Assembly (NCBI GenBank): GCA_002914805.1
Contig: JXTB01000071.1
Location: forward strand, 1-64,000
From: Parasponia andersonii
Taxonomy: Eukaryota; Streptophyta; Magnoliopsida; Rosales; Cannabaceae
Reading direction: 5' to 3'
Length of the DNA: 64,000 nt
Made by a program: the position numbers and the translations under genes. The notes below the pieces were generated by a model. It made no database searches. It was not told the origin of the DNA and was given only the letters and a program-made list of their open reading frames with translations. Positions 63,973 to 64,000 of the stretch are shown here, one piece after another; position 1 is the first letter of the stretch; the number at the start of each line of letters is the position of its first letter.

Positions 63973-64000
63973 GGTCCTGTCCTGTCCTGTCCTGTCCTGC
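63755..64000 (-). promoter_or_regulatory. bHLH79 5' UTR/promoter with three simple repeats
   Basis: Upstream of the start codon lie five perfect CCAAT pentamers (63786-63810, ATTGG on the gene strand), a (GA)n tract (63934-63962, CT-rich on the gene strand, as common in plant 5' UTRs) and (TCCTG)5 at 63975-63999 at the window edge. T and G homopolymers lie near 63899-63918. The transcription start is not determinable. Confidence 0.6.

Noticed and set aside
1..64000. CRISPR arrays, operons, prokaryotic genes or organelle inserts
   Set aside because: No spaced repeats with unique spacers were seen and all genes have plant introns.

Overview
The window is nuclear DNA of a dicotyledonous plant. 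Its genes are split by AT-rich introns with GT/AG borders, it carries TIR-type NLR immune receptors (absent from grasses), and it holds plant Ty1/copia elements, a P4-ATPase most like Arabidopsis ALA3 and a bHLH factor most like bHLH79. The family details feel like a woody rosid, but the species cannot be named from the sequence. Runs of N at 10637, 13307-13897 and 47177 show a draft assembly, and two of them damage gene models.

Layout. 1-9.7 kb is gene-poor and holds minus-strand NLR debris: C-JID (post-LRR) fragments at 3965-4258, 4351-4566 and 7399-8400, and a stop-ridden Rx-type coiled-coil fragment at about 9080-9420. A young Ty1/copia element (Copia-A, 9856-15365) follows. TNL1 (15889-29576, five exons, 1379 aa) has a 9.16-kb first intron that contains an older copia element (Copia-B, 18007-23339, target duplication GAGAT). 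From 29.6 to 39.4 kb lies a repeat-rich spacer: TNL1 3' flank, a degenerate pyrimidine-rich repeat field split by a tRNA-derived SINE, an orphan TNL C-terminal fragment, a GC-rich island, and a decayed minus-strand copia element (Copia-C, 34324-39080, target duplication ACATA). TNL2 (39439-44533, five exons, 1369 aa) is the tandem paralogue of TNL1 with the same exon phases.

The right-hand third is conserved housekeeping and regulatory DNA: ALA3 on the minus strand (45623-56537, 27 exons reconstructed here), a small four-exon gene for a protein with an acidic middle and a hydrophobic C-terminal half (58788-60535, plus; tentatively SHW1-like), and a bHLH79-like transcription factor (61140-63754, minus, six exons).

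How it fits together. This is the edge of an NLR cluster next to a syntenic-looking block. The receptors arose by tandem duplication that included the 3' flank. Each intact TNL has a copia element ending 0.36-0.52 kb upstream of its start codon, and TNL1 has another inside its first intron. The strongest leads are the transposon-filled TNL1 intron with a possible TIR-only product, a possible sixth TNL exon, and the chimeric NLR debris. No wholly new system is evident.
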